A stretch of 5,521 nucleotides of DNA, from positions 1-5,521 of the forward strand of contig CAJTOO010000078.1 in assembly GCA_910577735.1 (NCBI GenBank), read 5' to 3'. This DNA comes from an uncultured Lachnospiraceae bacterium. GTDB taxonomy: Bacteria > Bacillota > Clostridia > Lachnospirales > Lachnospiraceae. The translations under genes were made by a program, and so were the position numbers. The notes below the pieces were generated by a model. It was not told the origin of the DNA. It searched no databases and worked only from the letters and a program-made list of their open reading frames with translations. How positions within the stretch are numbered: position 1 is the first letter of the stretch; every line of letters starts with the position of its first letter. This document shows, in pieces, positions 4,521 to 5,521 of this stretch.

Positions 4521-4730
4521 TCATTCTCCTTTTTTATATTCTAAAATATCCCCCGGCTGGCAATCCAAAACTTCACATATTGCTTCTAAAGTCGAAAACC
4601 GAATTGCACTAATTTTTCCTGTTTTCATCTTGGATAGATTGACATTAGCAACGCCTACTTTTTCTGATAACTCTTTTAAAGACATTTTTCTATCTGCCAT
4701 TACCCTATCTAACCTCATAATTATTGGCAA
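4521..4730 (-). CDS. yozG: YozG-like Xre family regulator
   Basis: This 69-residue protein is almost entirely a Cro/C1-type helix-turn-helix domain: MSLKELSEKVGVANVNLSKM at 16-35 supplies helices 1-3, followed by KTGKISAIRFSTLEAICEVL and the family-typical CQPGDILEY (57-65). Small regulators of this type sit beside DUF2975 membrane-protein genes in many Firmicutes (B. subtilis YozG near YoaS). The start is TTG at 4730: GAGGTG lies about 5 nt upstream and overlaps the TGA of the DUF2975 gene (stop at 4742-4740), whereas the next in-frame ATG at 4718 is too far from any ribosome site. The likely role is repression of its own operon, with the membrane protein possibly sensing a signal; that link is inference. 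Confidence 0.88.
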   Translation of the reverse strand: MPIIMRLDRVMADRKMSLKELSEKVGVANVNLSKMKTGKISAIRFSTLEAICEVLDCQPGDILEYKKGE

Positions 4731-4739
4731 ATTATCACC

Positions 4740-5282
4740 TCACAATGTTTCATCTGATTCCTTTTGCAAATCACAACCATAACTGAATATCAAAGAAATA
4801 CAATAAACAATTATCGCAACTATCATTCCAATAATATTAACCCGCCATGTTAATTCTCCAATGGTGTAATAATCCACCAATGAATCGGAATAGCTTCCAA
4901 CTATACTCAAAATAGCCGTTATAATTGCAACTTTTTTAATTCGGGTAGTATTTTCATGTGTAAATGGCGTAAAACCTTTTCTGATTTTATCAAATATGGC
5001 ATAGACAAAAAATATCGCAAGCGAGATAAGTATTGTATCAATCAGCATAAATGCAAACATAATCAAAAGTGACCGCGCCTCAATACTTATTGTAGTTCCA
5101 TTATTCGCTGTAACATTGAATGCAGCAAGAAAAGATAATTTCGTTTCTTCACCCGAAAGCACTAAAATGCCGATTGCTATTAAGGATAATATTACGATAA
5201 CATTCGATACAATAAATCCCAACTTAAGTACAATGCTTATTGTCTTACTCATACTCCTGATTTTCTCTTGACTTGGTTTCAT
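4740..5282 (-). CDS. yoaS: DUF2975 membrane protein (YoaS-like)
   Basis: This 180-residue integral membrane protein has four predicted helices at about residues 16-42, 71-96, 117-134 and 148-168. The DUF2975 hallmark lies in the cytosolic loop after helix 2 (KIRKGFTPFTHENTTRIKKV, 99-118), and the C-terminus ends YGCDLQKESDETL, also typical of the family. The extracytoplasmic loop between helices 1 and 2 (about 43-70) carries NVT and polar residues. The family function is unknown, but it is almost always paired with a small Xre regulator, as here. The ATG at 5282 has a full AGGAGG 8 nt upstream. It is the first gene of the four-gene operon and is driven by a near-consensus promoter. Confidence 0.9.
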   Translation of the reverse strand: MKPSQEKIRSMSKTISIVLKLGFIVSNVIVILSLIAIGILVLSGEETKLSFLAAFNVTANNGTTISIEARSLLIMFAFMLIDTILISLAIFFVYAIFDKIRKGFTPFTHENTTRIKKVAIITAILSIVGSYSDSLVDYYTIGELTWRVNIIGMIVAIIVYCISLIFSYGCDLQKESDETL

Positions 5283-5304
5283 TTTCTTTACCTCCTATGT
5301 AGCG

Positions 5305-5333
5305 ATTATAGAACAAAGATATATGAAAGTCAA
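5305..5333 (-). promoter_or_regulatory. strong sigma-A promoter of the DUF2975 operon
   Basis: On the minus strand, TTGACT (5333-5328), exactly 17 bp, and TATAAT (5310-5305) form a near-consensus housekeeping promoter, 22 bp upstream of the DUF2975 ATG. The leader is short and holds only the AGGAGG ribosome site (5296-5291). Such a strong core promoter would normally need repression; the operon's own Xre protein is the obvious candidate. No clear operator palindrome overlaps it. Confidence 0.8.
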
Positions 5334-5416
5334 TAATTTATTTATGATAATCGTTAATTTTGTTTATTGCATACACCTATTTTTTTAATTGTCACTATGG
5401 AATAACAGACAGTTTT

Positions 5417-5521
5417 TTACAAAATATAAGGAATGAGCAGGATTCCGTAGTAGTCGGCATTGTGCTGTAATGTGTATAACTGGCTGTCTTTTGGAATTGT
5501 GAGTAACTCTGTTTGCAGGAC
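5417..5521 (-). CDS. C-terminal end of an unrecognised gene (partial, enters from right edge)
   Basis: A minus-strand frame is open from the window edge for 34 codons to a TAA at 5419-5417. The residues include ELLTIPKDSQLYTLQHNADY and then YGILLIPYIL at the end. I do not recognise the family. Support for coding comes from the degenerate copy at 3232-3285: parts of the same peptide (PKDSKLCTL, HSADYSGI) can still be read there across a frameshift. About 80 bp of AT-rich sequence separates the stop from the DUF2975 promoter, with no clear terminator. Confidence 0.5.
   Translation of the reverse strand, partial: VLQTELLTIPKDSQLYTLQHNADYYGILLIPYIL
5440..5494 (-). repeat. direct repeat B: intact counterpart of 3232-3285
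   Basis: This is the right-hand member of the 54/55-bp direct repeat pair. It lies inside the partial reading frame at the right edge, where its frame is intact. About 2.15 kb separates the two copies, covering the four-gene operon, its terminator, the second sigma gene and the truncated Orf8. Confidence 0.8.

Noticed and set aside
5303..5353. CGATTAT / ATAATCG inverted words around the DUF2975 promoter
   Set aside because: They are only 7 bp and 37 bp apart in very AT-rich sequence; too weak to call an Xre operator.
1..5521. CRISPR array, tRNA/rRNA gene, integrase, excisionase or transposase
   Set aside because: No regularly spaced repeats, no tRNA-like cloverleaf and no recombinase motifs were seen; the mobile-element link rests only on the accessory gene families.

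Overview
The window looks like a mobile-element accessory region from a low-GC Firmicute, most likely a gut clostridium. The evidence is AT-rich coding, strong GGAGG-type ribosome sites, sigma-A promoters, and several small genes typical of Tn916/Tn1549-like conjugative transposons. These are an Orf7-like sigma factor, an Orf8-like helix-turn-helix protein and a cysteine-rich KTR protein like Tn916 Orf6. No integrase, excisionase, relaxase or transfer gene lies inside the window. All convincing genes are on the minus strand, so transcription runs from the right edge to the left.

From right to left (transcription order): (i) 5417-5521, the last 34 codons of an unrecognised gene that enters from outside. 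(ii) 4021-5282, a tight four-gene operon: a DUF2975 membrane protein (YoaS-like), a small Xre regulator (YozG-like), a four-helix membrane protein with a histidine cluster, and a cysteine-rich KTR protein. It has a near-consensus promoter (TTGACT-N17-TATAAT) and a strong intrinsic terminator. (iii) 3327-3968, a hairpin leader, a small sigma-70-like factor and a truncated Orf8-like gene. (iv) 3232-3285, a decayed copy of the sequence in (i), so that direct repeats bracket (ii) plus (iii). (v) 1882-3146, a WYL-domain regulator followed by a small zinc-ribbon protein; each has a 19-bp palindrome (7-5-7 layout) in its upstream region. (vi) 1081-1811, a second hairpin leader, sigma factor and a complete Orf8-like gene. 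(vii) 255-1001, a YoaP-like GNAT acetyltransferase with a thioredoxin-like C-terminal domain, its own promoter and a terminator. (viii) 1-154, a left flank with a 24-bp-period repeat and no convincing gene.

The main architectural point is that the window contains two copies of a [cargo genes]-[terminator-like hairpin]-[GC-rich hairpin leader]-[sigma factor]-[Orf8] arrangement. The two sigma proteins are about 70% identical by my hand alignment. The sigma/Orf8 segments are visibly more GC-rich than the cargo, which suggests a mosaic built by exchanging cargo upstream of a conserved regulatory tail, as in Tn916 where tet(M) and orf6 precede orf7 and orf8. Functional assignments come from recognised family motifs read by eye; no database search was possible.
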